Assembly: GCF_021532625.1 (NCBI RefSeq)
Contig: NZ_JAKGAR010000002.1
Coordinates: 744,001-808,000, forward strand
DNA from: Octadecabacter algicola
GTDB taxonomy: Bacteria; Pseudomonadota; Alphaproteobacteria; Rhodobacterales; Rhodobacteraceae
Length of the DNA: 64,000 nt
Direction of reading: 5' to 3'
Below the pieces are notes generated by a model. That model ran no database searches, was not told where the DNA came from, and saw only the letters and a list, made by a program, of their open reading frames with translations. How positions within the stretch are numbered: position 1 is the first letter of the stretch; the number at the start of each line of letters is the position of its first letter. A program made the position numbers and the translations under genes. Of the stretch, positions 35,287 through 44,619 are shown piece by piece.

Positions 35287-37167
35287 TTACTGAGTCAGTT
35301 TCAGTGCGCGGATGTCAGACGCAATGGAGGAGAACGCATCGGTAATATCGGTGCCGTCCACATCGAAGTAGTGGCTCGGAGAGCTGGCACAATCCGCAAG
35401 CGCTGTCTGACCGCCATGTGGTGCTTCAAACGCAACAGTATAGATGATGATGCCTTGGTCGCGTGCTGCCTCACAGATGTCAGACAGACGATCGTCAGCC
35501 TCATCACCGTCTACGATATCGTAATCGATTGAGTAGTCGGCGTCATTGTAGTCGGCATAATAGACGAGAATGTTGTCACCGTTTTCATCGTACAGATAGT
35601 TTCCGTGCTCATCGCGGGCCCATGTTGTACCTGCGCTGTTCGGGATTGCGCCGGCGCTTTTCGCGCGCGACAGCAGATCGTTGTTCACGCGGTTGTATTC
35701 CCAAGTCGCGTAAAGTTCCTGCCAAGATGCTTGGTGCACATCATTTGCATAGCGATTTCCCATGCCGTTGACCATCGACAAACCAGGGATAGGGCCTGCT
35801 TCCATTGCAGCAACGTATTCGGCGTTAGATGAATAACCGCTGGGATAGTCTTTCCAACGCTGAGAAGAATAGCTGTGGCTGATGTAGAAACGGTCGTCTT
35901 CATAGTATTCTGGCGTCCGAAGACCATCGTACTGAACCGAAATGTAATTCCGGTTCACGTCTTGAAGCGCCATGTTTCCATAGTCGGTGTCGTAGTCGCT
36001 GAGGTTGAACCAAATATAGGACATGTTGTTCTTGAAGCGATCATACAGGTCGTATTGCTGTGTGTTCGAACCATCCGTCATTAAAACAACAATTTTGGCA
36101 ATGTCGCTCTGGTCGTGGGCTTGAGGGCGCCCGGCCGCGATGGCAGGAACGCTTGAATCGCTGTCGCCCGCCAGTGCAGTCACGATATCTTGTGTGCTCG
36201 GGTCAAGCAGGGCAACGCCCCACTTCATGCCCATATCAATGGCTGTGTTGCCATAAGGCTCAAGCGCATCGATTGCATCGTGCAACAACTCTTCGTCCGT
36301 TGAGAGCGGCACAATGCTGTTGAAATCGCCAACGTGGCACCATGGGTTCTGGATCGGCTTTAAGTCGGCAGAATACCAATCCGGGTCAAAGTGCGACACG
36401 TGAGGGTAGGTTTCATCGAGATCAAGCGCAGTTGTCTCAAAGAGGGAATCATCCTCAAACAATGGGCAGGTAGAGAAGTCATGCGTGCGGTCGATGTTCA
36501 ACAACGGAGAAATGCCCGTTCCTGGGTTCACAACAGCAGAGTAAGGAACGATTGAGATTGTGATGAGCCCGTTTGGTGCATTGGTGTTGTTTTCCAAAAC
36601 GGTAGACACAAAGTTGCGTGCCGCAGGGCGCAAGTTCTGAATGCGGTTGTCGCGTGACATCGAACCCGAAACGTCCAAAATCAGAGAAACTTCAACGTCA
36701 GTTACACGCTCTTCGGCGGTGGAGGCCCCAACAACGGTAAATGTTGAAAGGCCCGGGTTAAACGGATTCATGAAGACATTTGGCAGGTCAAAGAAGAACA
36801 ACGGCATGTCAACTTTAGCATTGGCTGTCACGACGCGGTAGTTGATGCCTTGCTCAACGATAGGGGGGCCGTCCAAAAAGTCGATCATTCCGGCCTTGGT
36901 GAAATAGTCGACGACGATGTCAGCAGGGTCTTCTGTTTGGTCCAGATCTGCTGCAGCAAGTGTTGCGCGGTCCAAAGTCGCCTGCAGTTTTGCACGCGTT
37001 GTTTCGAAGCGCATCAAGTCAACGGCCATGCCGCCAAACGTCAATATGAGGACAAACAAGATAAGAGAGAAGATGATCATCGCACCTTCTTCGTCTTTGC
37101 GGAAACGTCCTAACTGCCGAGTTACGGCGTTTGCGGTCGTTTTGATTGGGTTAAACATCGTTGTCAT
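35287..37167 (-). CDS. TadG-like protein with von Willebrand factor A domain
   Basis: A 626-residue protein. An N-terminal TadE/TadG-type anchor (residues about 20-50: FRKDEEGAMIIFSLILF) is followed by a vWA domain with an intact MIDAS DVSGSMS near residue 165, a later metal-site MTDGSN, and a tail that ends in a vWA-like region. It is rich in Tyr and Asp in the middle. Family members act in assembly or anchoring of Tad pili or surface structures. It heads the trio, with GAGGA upstream of the ATG. Confidence 0.82.
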   Translation of the reverse strand: MTTMFNPIKTTANAVTRQLGRFRKDEEGAMIIFSLILFVLILTFGGMAVDLMRFETTRAKLQATLDRATLAAADLDQTEDPADIVVDYFTKAGMIDFLDGPPIVEQGINYRVVTANAKVDMPLFFFDLPNVFMNPFNPGLSTFTVVGASTAEERVTDVEVSLILDVSGSMSRDNRIQNLRPAARNFVSTVLENNTNAPNGLITISIVPYSAVVNPGTGISPLLNIDRTHDFSTCPLFEDDSLFETTALDLDETYPHVSHFDPDWYSADLKPIQNPWCHVGDFNSIVPLSTDEELLHDAIDALEPYGNTAIDMGMKWGVALLDPSTQDIVTALAGDSDSSVPAIAAGRPQAHDQSDIAKIVVLMTDGSNTQQYDLYDRFKNNMSYIWFNLSDYDTDYGNMALQDVNRNYISVQYDGLRTPEYYEDDRFYISHSYSSQRWKDYPSGYSSNAEYVAAMEAGPIPGLSMVNGMGNRYANDVHQASWQELYATWEYNRVNNDLLSRAKSAGAIPNSAGTTWARDEHGNYLYDENGDNILVYYADYNDADYSIDYDIVDGDEADDRLSDICEAARDQGIIIYTVAFEAPHGGQTALADCASSPSHYFDVDGTDITDAFSSIASDIRALKLTQ

Positions 37168-37545
37168 CTCACTATCCTCAAAGCCCCTACGCGGAATGCG
37201 GAGTCGGACTCGTCCTACTGATCTGAGTTCTTAGAGCATTTGCAGATGGCAGAAATAGGGCGAATTGCGGCGACAAGTGGTTAACACCCCGCCATTTTTA
37301 GGACGGTTTACTTTTTTTCTGCGGATTGTCGTCAATTCGAGGACGATCAACGTTTTTCTTGGTTAATCCCTGCTTATTTTTAAAGGGCGATCGTAGGATT
37401 TATAAAAAATTTCTTAACGTCAAATTAATCTGCCCATTTTTTGTGCGAATCGTGGTTAAGCTAATGTTGCTAGCCACTATTGGTTAACCTGACATCAGGA
37501 TTTTCCGCATAGGCGGACTGTGTTTTATTCATGAAAGGATCCCTC
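37168..37545. other. AT-rich divergent gap between tadG-like and gdhA
   Basis: About 378 bases with no coding frame. It is distinctly AT-rich from 37300 to 37500, with runs such as TTTATAAAAAATTTC. Both neighbouring genes start away from it, so it should contain two promoters and perhaps nucleoid-protein sites. No clear operator palindrome was found. Confidence 0.6.
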
Positions 37546-38988
37546 ATGAGCACCCAATCTGAACACGTTAAAGAACCTTCATTTCGCGAGAGCGTGGACA
37601 TAATGTTTAACCGCGCAGTCGCGCTTATGGATTTGCCTTTAGGGCTCGAAGAAAAGATCCGCGTTTGTAACGCAACGTATACAGTGCGTTTCGGGGTGCG
37701 CCTGCGCGGTAAGATCGAAACATTTACAGGATATCGGTCTGTGCATTCCGAACATATGGAACCTGTGAAGGGTGGTATTCGCTTTTCCATGGGGGTTAAC
37801 CAGAACGAGGTAGAGGCGCTGGCCGCCTTGATGACCTACAAGTGCGCATTGGTCGAAACGCCCTTTGGCGGATCCAAAGGTGGCTTGTGCATTGACCCGC
37901 GCGAATGGAACGAGGACGAGATGGAGCGGATTACCCGCCGCTTTGCCTACGAGCTCGCCAAGCGGGACCTGATCAATCCATCCCAGAACGTTCCAGCACC
38001 TGATATGGGGACGGGTGAGCGTGAAATGGCGTGGATCGCCGATCAGTACCGCCGCATGAACACCACAGACATTAACGCGGCCGCTTGTGTTACAGGCAAA
38101 CCGGCCCACGCGGGTGGTATTCAGGGCCGCGTAGAGGCAACGGGGCGGGGCGTCCAATATGCGTTGCAGGAATTCTTTCGCCATCCAGAGGACATCAAGA
38201 AAGCGGGTCTTAAGGGAAAACTTGATGGAAAACGTGTTGTTGTTCAGGGCTTGGGCAACGTGGGCTACCATGCCGCGTCGTTTCTGCGCTCGGAAGACGG
38301 CAGTTTGATTACAGGGATTATTGAACGCGATGGTGCATTGTCTGATGAAAATGGGATCGACGTCGAGGCTGTCCATGCATGGATCAGCAAACACGGTGGC
38401 GTAAAGGGTTACCCGGATGCGACCTATGTTGAAAACGGGGCATCTGTTCTGGAACAGGATTGCGACATTCTGATTCCAGCGGCGCTGGAAGGGGTCATCA
38501 ACCTGACCAATGCCGCCAATATCAAAGCGCCATTGATTATCGAAGCTGCGAACGGGCCGGTTACAGCGGGCGCCGATGATATTTTGCGCGAAAAGGGCAC
38601 GGTTATCATTCCCGATATGTACGCCAATGCTGGCGGTGTGACGGTGTCTTATTTTGAATGGGTCAAGAACCTGAGCCACATCCGGTTTGGGCGTATGCAG
38701 CGCCGCCAAGAAGAAAGCCGCCATGAACTGATCGTGGGTGAGCTCGAACGTCTCAGCACCCATTTGGGCGATCAGTGGTCGATGACACCAAACTTTAAGG
38801 ACAAGTATTTGCGCGGTGCGGACGAATTGGAACTCGTTCGGTCTGGCCTGGATGACACGATGCGCACGGCCTACCAAGCCATGCGCGAGGTCTGGCATGC
38901 CCGTGATGATGTACATGATCTACGCACGGCGGCCTATCTGGTTTCGATTGACCGCGTTGCCAAAAGTTATCGCGCCAAAGGTCTTTAA
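37546..38988 (+). CDS. gdhA: Glutamate dehydrogenase
   Basis: A 480-residue Glu/Leu/Phe/Val dehydrogenase family enzyme. The substrate-binding and catalytic region PVKGGIRFS, TYKCALVETPFGGSKGG and NVPAPDMGT is complete, and the dinucleotide motif VQGLGNVGYHAA lies about residue 230. It interconverts glutamate and 2-oxoglutarate plus ammonium. The ATG at 37546 has AAAGGA 6 bases upstream; another ATG 15 bases earlier contains this ribosome binding site and is rejected. A terminator follows. Confidence 0.95.
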   Translation: MSTQSEHVKEPSFRESVDIMFNRAVALMDLPLGLEEKIRVCNATYTVRFGVRLRGKIETFTGYRSVHSEHMEPVKGGIRFSMGVNQNEVEALAALMTYKCALVETPFGGSKGGLCIDPREWNEDEMERITRRFAYELAKRDLINPSQNVPAPDMGTGEREMAWIADQYRRMNTTDINAAACVTGKPAHAGGIQGRVEATGRGVQYALQEFFRHPEDIKKAGLKGKLDGKRVVVQGLGNVGYHAASFLRSEDGSLITGIIERDGALSDENGIDVEAVHAWISKHGGVKGYPDATYVENGASVLEQDCDILIPAALEGVINLTNAANIKAPLIIEAANGPVTAGADDILREKGTVIIPDMYANAGGVTVSYFEWVKNLSHIRFGRMQRRQEESRHELIVGELERLSTHLGDQWSMTPNFKDKYLRGADELELVRSGLDDTMRTAYQAMREVWHARDDVHDLRTAAYLVSIDRVAKSYRAKGL

Positions 38989-39011
38989 CGACCCTTTGCC
39001 ATTAAAAACGA

Positions 39012-39037
39012 GGGCAGGCGCGTGCGTCTGCCCTTTT
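39012..39037 (+). terminator. Intrinsic terminator after gdhA
   Basis: Stem GGGCAG...CTGCCC with a GC-rich interior, followed by TTTTTT, 23 bases after the gdhA stop. Confidence 0.85.
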
Positions 39038-39180
39038 TTCGTTGGGTCTCCACTATGTCGTTGTTTTTTCAACTTGAGTGCTCAGCGCTTGGCTTGTCGT
39101 GGATAGAACCGCTTTTGTCGAAATGCGGCATTGCGGTTGCCGCTAGCATGGCTAGGGTTTGAAAGAAGCAAGGGGATGTT

Positions 39181-40446
39181 ATGGGATTGTTCAGCGGCTA
39201 TTCCGGACTAAAAGTCATCAAAGAAGGGCTGATGGGGCAAAAAGGGTGGAAACCCGTTTGGCGCAACCCAGCCCCAAAGCCTGAATACGATGTGATTGTC
39301 ATCGGCGGGGGTGGGCATGGATTGTCGACAGCGTACTATCTGGCAAAAGAACACGGCATCACCAATGTTGCGGTGCTCGAAAAGGGCTACCTCGGTGGCG
39401 GCAACGTGGGCCGTAATACAACCATCGTGCGGGCAAACTACCTGCTTCCCGGAAATTCTGAATTTTACTCTCACTCTCTGAAGCTCTGGGAGGGGATGGA
39501 ACAAGACCTCAACTACAACACGATGATGTCGCAACGCGGTGTGCTGAACCTTTTCCACTCTGACGGGCAACGCGATGCTTTTGCGCGGCGCGGTAATGCG
39601 ATGATCAACCAGGGCGACGATGCGATCCTGCTGGATCGTGAGGGCGTGCGCGAGCATGTGCCATTTATTGATTTCGACAATGTCCGGTTTCCTGTCTACG
39701 GCGGCCTTTTGCACAAACGGGGCGGCACAGCGCGCCATGATGCTGTTGCGTGGGGATATGCACGTGGGGCAGACCAACGCGGCGTCGATCTGATCCAGAA
39801 TTGCGAAGTGACGGGCATTGATATCGAAGCTGGCGTCGTCAAAGGCGTGCAGACCACGCGTGGTGCGATCCGCGCCAAGAAAGTCGCAATTGTCGTCGCG
39901 GGTCGTTCGGGGCAGGTCGCGCAGATGGCGGGCCTGCGTCTACCGATCGAAAGCCACATCTTGCAGGCGTTTGTGTCCGAAGGCGTGAAGCCGATCCTTG
40001 ATACTGTTGTCAGCTTTGGCATGGGTCACTTCTACATCAGTCAGTCTGACAAGGGCGGGTTGGTTTTTGGGGGTGATCTGGACTTTTACGCGTCCTATGC
40101 AGCACGGGGCAATCTGCCCATGGCTGAACACGTAATGGATGCCGCGATGACGCTGATGCCCGCAATCGGCAAGGCCAAAGTCTTGCGCAGCTGGGGCGGG
40201 ATTATGGATATGTCATCAGACGGATCACCCATTATTGATAAATCGGGGATCGAGGGGCTCTACCTCAATTGTGGCTGGTGCTACGGCGGATTCAAGGCCG
40301 TGCCGGGGTCAGGCTTTTCGTATGCCCACCTTATTGCCCAAGATCGCCACCATGAACCTGCTGCCAAATTCCGTCTTGATCGTTTTCGTACGGGTGTTGG
40401 GCTGATGGACGAAGAGGGCACAGGCTCTCAACATAATCTTCATTAA
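39181..40446 (+). CDS. soxB: Sarcosine oxidase, beta subunit
   Basis: A 421-residue flavoprotein subunit of the heterotetrameric enzyme that converts sarcosine to glycine and passes the methyl group to tetrahydrofolate. The FAD-binding VIGGGGHGLSTAYYLA motif is at residues 40-55. The GGTARHDAV segment (His186) is the likely covalent FMN attachment region. The length is typical. It starts the soxB-(lipoprotein)-soxD-soxA-soxG operon. Confidence 0.95.
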   Translation: MGLFSGYSGLKVIKEGLMGQKGWKPVWRNPAPKPEYDVIVIGGGGHGLSTAYYLAKEHGITNVAVLEKGYLGGGNVGRNTTIVRANYLLPGNSEFYSHSLKLWEGMEQDLNYNTMMSQRGVLNLFHSDGQRDAFARRGNAMINQGDDAILLDREGVREHVPFIDFDNVRFPVYGGLLHKRGGTARHDAVAWGYARGADQRGVDLIQNCEVTGIDIEAGVVKGVQTTRGAIRAKKVAIVVAGRSGQVAQMAGLRLPIESHILQAFVSEGVKPILDTVVSFGMGHFYISQSDKGGLVFGGDLDFYASYAARGNLPMAEHVMDAAMTLMPAIGKAKVLRSWGGIMDMSSDGSPIIDKSGIEGLYLNCGWCYGGFKAVPGSGFSYAHLIAQDRHHEPAAKFRLDRFRTGVGLMDEEGTGSQHNLH

Positions 40447-40472
40447 TAAATTGCTTAATAGGAGCATCTAAA

Positions 40473-40895
40473 TTGGCTATCATTGTTCGTATCCTCTCCG
40501 TTCTAGGTCTAACTGTTTTAGTGTCGTGCACCACGGTGCCGCAGACAGAACCATGCCAAAGCCCAGAGGCCTGCCTTATGTCTGGATTGATGGTGCAGGG
40601 CATGGCACCATCAATTGGAGAGGATTTTGGCGGTGGGGTTACCTTAAGCAATGTTCAGGCTGCGGGCGCGCTGGTGGTTTTTGATTTGAAATTGCCAATC
40701 GGCGGAGCGGGTTTGGAAACTGTCCAAAAACGCATCCTACATGACGTCGCATCCCAAGGTTTCGTTAACGGGTTTTGCGGCCAAGCCTCAGGGGAAGCAG
40801 ATGTTTTCCAGTTCGGTAACGCCTATCAAATACGCACCGTCGGCAGTGACGGCATCGTCATTGGTGCATCGACCCTACGAAGTTGCGGAGGCTGA
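40473..40895 (+). CDS. Lipoprotein inserted in the sarcosine oxidase operon
   Basis: A 140-residue protein with a signal peptide and lipobox (LTVLVSC, Cys19). The mature part contains a cysteine pair (PCQSPEACLM) and two more cysteines near the C-terminus (FCGQ, SCGG), so disulfides are likely. The TTG start at 40473 has GGAG 8 bases upstream. It ends one base before soxD starts, so it is part of the sox operon. The canonical operon has no such gene. I do not recognise its family. Confidence 0.7.
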   Translation: MAIIVRILSVLGLTVLVSCTTVPQTEPCQSPEACLMSGLMVQGMAPSIGEDFGGGVTLSNVQAAGALVVFDLKLPIGGAGLETVQKRILHDVASQGFVNGFCGQASGEADVFQFGNAYQIRTVGSDGIVIGASTLRSCGG

Positions 40896-40896
40896 T

Positions 40897-41160
40897 ATGC
40901 GCTTGCCATGTCCTTTGTGCGGAGACCGAGACCGTCGCGAGTTTTTCTACCAAGGGGCCGCTGTGACCTTGGACCGCCCCGCGCGGGATGCAGGCGACGC
41001 TGCTTGGAATGATTACCTGCACAACCGCGACAACCCAGCAGGGGAAACTCGTGATCTTTGGCATCACGAGGCGGGCTGTGGTGCGTGGATCGTGGTGCAC
41101 CGCAACACAGTTACGCACGAAGTTTATGGCGCAGAGCTGGCGCAGAAGGCCAAAGCATGA
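40897..41160 (+). CDS. soxD: Sarcosine oxidase, delta subunit
   Basis: An 87-residue subunit starting MRLPCPLCG. The Cys5/Cys8 pair and the His and Cys of WHHEAGCGAW form the structural zinc site known for this subunit. It stabilises the heterotetramer. The ATG at 40897 gives the family N-terminus; the long open frame upstream lies over the lipoprotein gene and is rejected. The stop overlaps the soxA ATG by 4 bases. Confidence 0.95.
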   Translation: MRLPCPLCGDRDRREFFYQGAAVTLDRPARDAGDAAWNDYLHNRDNPAGETRDLWHHEAGCGAWIVVHRNTVTHEVYGAELAQKAKA

Positions 41161-44084
41161 GAGTCCAAGGCAAAGGTCTAAATGCGAATGGCGCTCCGTT
41201 GACGTTCACGTTTGACGGGCAAGAATATCAGGGACGTGAAGGCGATACGTTGGCGGCGGCATTGCTTGCCAATGGGCAGCGTTTGGTGGGGCGCTCGTTC
41301 AAATATCACCGTCCGCGTGGAATACTGTCGGCAGGATCGGAAGAACCAAACGCCTTGGTGACGCTTGGTGAGGCGGCGAAGCAAGACCCCAACATCCGCG
41401 CCACCACGCAGGAGCTTTTTGACGGGCTAGAGGCGCGGTCGCAAAACGCTTGGCCGTCGTTGAAAAACGACGTCATGGCGGTGAACGATCTGATGTCCCC
41501 TTTCTTGAGTGCGGGATTCTATTACAAGACATTCATGTGGCCCAAAGCGTTCTGGGAAAAGGTGTACGAACCCATCATTCGCCGGGCCGCTGGGCTTGGC
41601 GCTTTGTCTGGTGAAACCAACGACGACACCTACGAAAAGGCCTTTGCTCATTGTGATGTGTTGGTGATTGGCGCGGGGCCCGCTGGGATTATGGCGGCAC
41701 TGACGGCTGCGCGGGCGGGGCTGGATGTGATCCTTGCGGATGAAGACAGCCGCATGGGGGGGCGCCTGTTGGCGGAAACCTATGACGTTGACGGGCAAGC
41801 CGGCGCTGATTGGGCGACGCAACAAATCGCCGAGCTGAATGCCATGGAAAACGTGCGCCTCATGCCGCGAACGACTGTCGCGGGGGCCTATGATCAAGGC
41901 ACATATGCGGCGCTTGAACGGGTCGGGCATCACCGTGCAGACCGGACGGGCCCGCGCGAGTGTTTCTGGCGGATTGTGTCAAAACGCTCGATCCTTTGTG
42001 CTGGCGCGTTGGAACGGCCGATCGCGTTCCCGAATAATGATCGCCCCGGAATCATGACGGCGGGCGCGGTGCGCAGCTATTTGAACCGATGGGGCGTGGC
42101 GCCGGGGCAGGCGGTCACCGTGTTTGCCAACAATGACGACGCCCACCGTACGGCGCTGGATTTCATCGACGCCGGAGTGACGGTGGCTGGTGTGATCGAC
42201 AGCCGTGACAGCGCACATGCACTGGGCGATTACCCTTTGTTCAAGGGCGGGCAAGTGATCGCCACCAAGGGGCGGCATGGGCTGACATCTATCACGGTTG
42301 AGCACTCGGGCGGTACCGAAGAAATTGCGACAGACTGTCTAGCGATGTCTGGCGGTTGGAACCCGACCGTTCATTTGACCTGCCATATGAACGGGCGCCC
42401 CACATGGTCTGACAACATATTTAGCTTTGTTCCTACCGAAGGATCCGTGCCGAATATGTCCGTTGCGGGGGCGGCGAATGGTGTCTTTTCAACGCTTGGC
42501 TGTCTTCAGGACGGGATCGATACAACGCAGCGCGTTTTAGTAGATCTTGGAGTGGATGCTGCAGATGTAGAAACGCCAAGTGCGGAGGACGCGCCATACA
42601 GGATCGAACCGCTTTGGCAGGTCGAAGGTAAGGGCCGCAAGTGGTTGGACTTTCAGAATGACGTGACCGTCAAAGATATCCGGCTTGCGGCATTGGAAAA
42701 CTTTCGCAGCGTAGAGCACATGAAACGCTATACCACACAAGGAATGGCGACCGATCAGGGCAAAAATTCCAACGTCGCGGCTTTGGCTGTGCTGGCTGAT
42801 GCGACGGGGCGGGGCATTCCTGAAACGGGAACGACAACATTTCGTCCGCCGTATTCGCCCGTTGCAATTGCCGCTATGGGGGCTGGATCACAGGGCCACG
42901 GGTTTGCACCTGAACGGTTGATGACATCGCACCATGCCACCACCAGCCGCGGTGCGCCGATGATCGAGGCGGGACTATGGTATCGCCCCAGCTATTTCCC
43001 GCGATCTGGTGAGGAAACGTGGCTCGATAGCTGCAATCGTGAGGTCACGATGGTGCGGGGCGCTGTCGGAGTTTGCGATGTTAGCACATTGGGCAAGATC
43101 GACATTCAAGGGCCGGACGCTGCTGCGTTTTTGGATTTCGTCTACTGCAACACGTTCTCCACGTTGAAAGAAAAACGCGTTCGATACGGGTTGATGCTAC
43201 GCGAAGACGGGCATGTGATGGATGATGGAACCACGGCGTGTCTGGGGCCAAACCACTATGTCATGACGACGACAACCGCTGCAGCGGGGCAGGTTATGCG
43301 CCACTTGGATTGGGTGTCTCAAGCGCTTCGCCCTGATCTTGATGTGAGGTTCGCAAGCGTCACCGAACAATGGGCGCAGTTTGCCGTTGCTGGTCCGAAA
43401 TCTCGGGATTTATTGAACACGATTTTCGATGATGAAATCGACAATGACAGTTGGCCGTTTATGGCCTGTGGGACCGTAGGGATCAGCGGTGTTCAGGGGC
43501 GGTTGTTCCGCATCTCGTTTTCGGGGGAACATGCTTATGAAATTGCTGTGCCAGCGCGCTATGGTGCGTCCTTGTTCGGGCAGTTGACTGCCCAAGCCGA
43601 AGCCATGGGTGGGGGTGCTTACGGAATGGAAGCGCTCAACGTTATGCGGATCGAAAAGGGGTTCATCACCCACGCGGAAATCCACGGTCGCACAACCGCG
43701 TTTGATATCGGGTTTGATCGTATGGTGAGCCAGAAGAAAGACTGTATCGGCAATGCGCCGTCGCGCCGTGAAGGTCTGCTTGATCCTCAACGTGAACAAC
43801 TTGTTGGCCTGAAGCCGATTGAGGCGGACGGAAAGCTCACTTCTGGTGCGCATCTTTTCGTTGAGGGAGCGGATGCGGTGCGTTTGAATTCTCAGGGCTA
43901 TGTCACGTCGGTTTGTTATTCACCGACGCTTGGTCACGACCTCGGCCTTGCGTTCCTCAAAGACGGCCCAAACCGATACGGTGAACATGTGATATTGGTG
44001 GATCACTTGCGCGATGTGCGGACCCTTTACGAAGTCTGTCACCCTGTGTTCTTGGATCCAGAAGGGGAACTTGCCCGTGGTTAA
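41157..44084 (+). CDS. soxA: Sarcosine oxidase, alpha subunit
   Basis: A 975-residue multidomain subunit. An N-terminal ferredoxin-like region (FTFDGQEYQGREGDTLAAAL) is followed by the NAD+-binding motif VIGAGPAGIMAALTAARAG at about residue 170, and from about residue 590 a GcvT-like aminomethyltransferase domain that binds folate and makes 5,10-methylene-THF. The length is normal. The ATG at 41157 overlaps the soxD stop. Longer upstream starts lie over soxD and are rejected. Confidence 0.95.
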   Translation: MRVQGKGLNANGAPLTFTFDGQEYQGREGDTLAAALLANGQRLVGRSFKYHRPRGILSAGSEEPNALVTLGEAAKQDPNIRATTQELFDGLEARSQNAWPSLKNDVMAVNDLMSPFLSAGFYYKTFMWPKAFWEKVYEPIIRRAAGLGALSGETNDDTYEKAFAHCDVLVIGAGPAGIMAALTAARAGLDVILADEDSRMGGRLLAETYDVDGQAGADWATQQIAELNAMENVRLMPRTTVAGAYDQGTYAALERVGHHRADRTGPRECFWRIVSKRSILCAGALERPIAFPNNDRPGIMTAGAVRSYLNRWGVAPGQAVTVFANNDDAHRTALDFIDAGVTVAGVIDSRDSAHALGDYPLFKGGQVIATKGRHGLTSITVEHSGGTEEIATDCLAMSGGWNPTVHLTCHMNGRPTWSDNIFSFVPTEGSVPNMSVAGAANGVFSTLGCLQDGIDTTQRVLVDLGVDAADVETPSAEDAPYRIEPLWQVEGKGRKWLDFQNDVTVKDIRLAALENFRSVEHMKRYTTQGMATDQGKNSNVAALAVLADATGRGIPETGTTTFRPPYSPVAIAAMGAGSQGHGFAPERLMTSHHATTSRGAPMIEAGLWYRPSYFPRSGEETWLDSCNREVTMVRGAVGVCDVSTLGKIDIQGPDAAAFLDFVYCNTFSTLKEKRVRYGLMLREDGHVMDDGTTACLGPNHYVMTTTTAAAGQVMRHLDWVSQALRPDLDVRFASVTEQWAQFAVAGPKSRDLLNTIFDDEIDNDSWPFMACGTVGISGVQGRLFRISFSGEHAYEIAVPARYGASLFGQLTAQAEAMGGGAYGMEALNVMRIEKGFITHAEIHGRTTAFDIGFDRMVSQKKDCIGNAPSRREGLLDPQREQLVGLKPIEADGKLTSGAHLFVEGADAVRLNSQGYVTSVCYSPTLGHDLGLAFLKDGPNRYGEHVILVDHLRDVRTLYEVCHPVFLDPEGELARG

Positions 44085-44619
44085 ACTGATCGCGAAATCG
44101 CCCTGCATGGGGTTGTTGCCGAAAACAATTGGTGCTGTTGATTTGACAGAGGTCGAACCTGCCTTGATCACATTAATCGCGCCATTCGCGGGGCAAACGA
44201 AAGCCGTGTCTGCAGCTTTGAAGGATGCATTGGGGGTGTCCTTTCCCGCGCCGAACCGCGCCGTTGGCACGGGCGCCCGTGCCGTTTGGGTTGGTATGGG
44301 ACAGGCTTTGCTGATGGGGGCGAACTGCCCAGATCTAAAAGGCGCGGCTTGTATCGATCAATCGGATGCGTGGGCGATTGTGCGGATTGACGGTGTTGAT
44401 ACTTCGGCAGTCTTGGCGCGACTCACGCCCCTTGATGTGCGAGACAGTCAGTTCAAACGCGGCCACACGGCACGCACCTTGGTTGGCCATATGACCGCGA
44501 GCATCACCCGTCTTGGCGTGCACTCATTCGAAGTGATGGTCATGCGGTCCATGGCGGGAACGCTGGTGCATGAGCTTGAACAGGCCGCTGAAAACATGGC
44601 TGCACGGGCCACCGCTTAG
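44077..44619 (+). CDS. soxG: Sarcosine oxidase, gamma subunit
   Basis: A 180-residue subunit related to a GcvT-like half domain (VGMGQALLMG, AWAIVRIDG, GHTARTLVGHM). The start is taken as GTG at 44077, which overlaps the soxA end by 8 bases and has AGGGGA upstream; a TTG 6 bases earlier is possible. It completes the enzyme. Its end overlaps the end of the converging lipoprotein gene by 4 bases. Confidence 0.88.
   Translation: MVKLIAKSPCMGLLPKTIGAVDLTEVEPALITLIAPFAGQTKAVSAALKDALGVSFPAPNRAVGTGARAVWVGMGQALLMGANCPDLKGAACIDQSDAWAIVRIDGVDTSAVLARLTPLDVRDSQFKRGHTARTLVGHMTASITRLGVHSFEVMVMRSMAGTLVHELEQAAENMAARATA

Noticed and set aside
37639-38916. A 425-codon open frame antisense to gdhA
   Set aside because: It is entirely opposite a well-conserved gene, has no recognisable domain and its open length follows from the codon bias of the sense strand.
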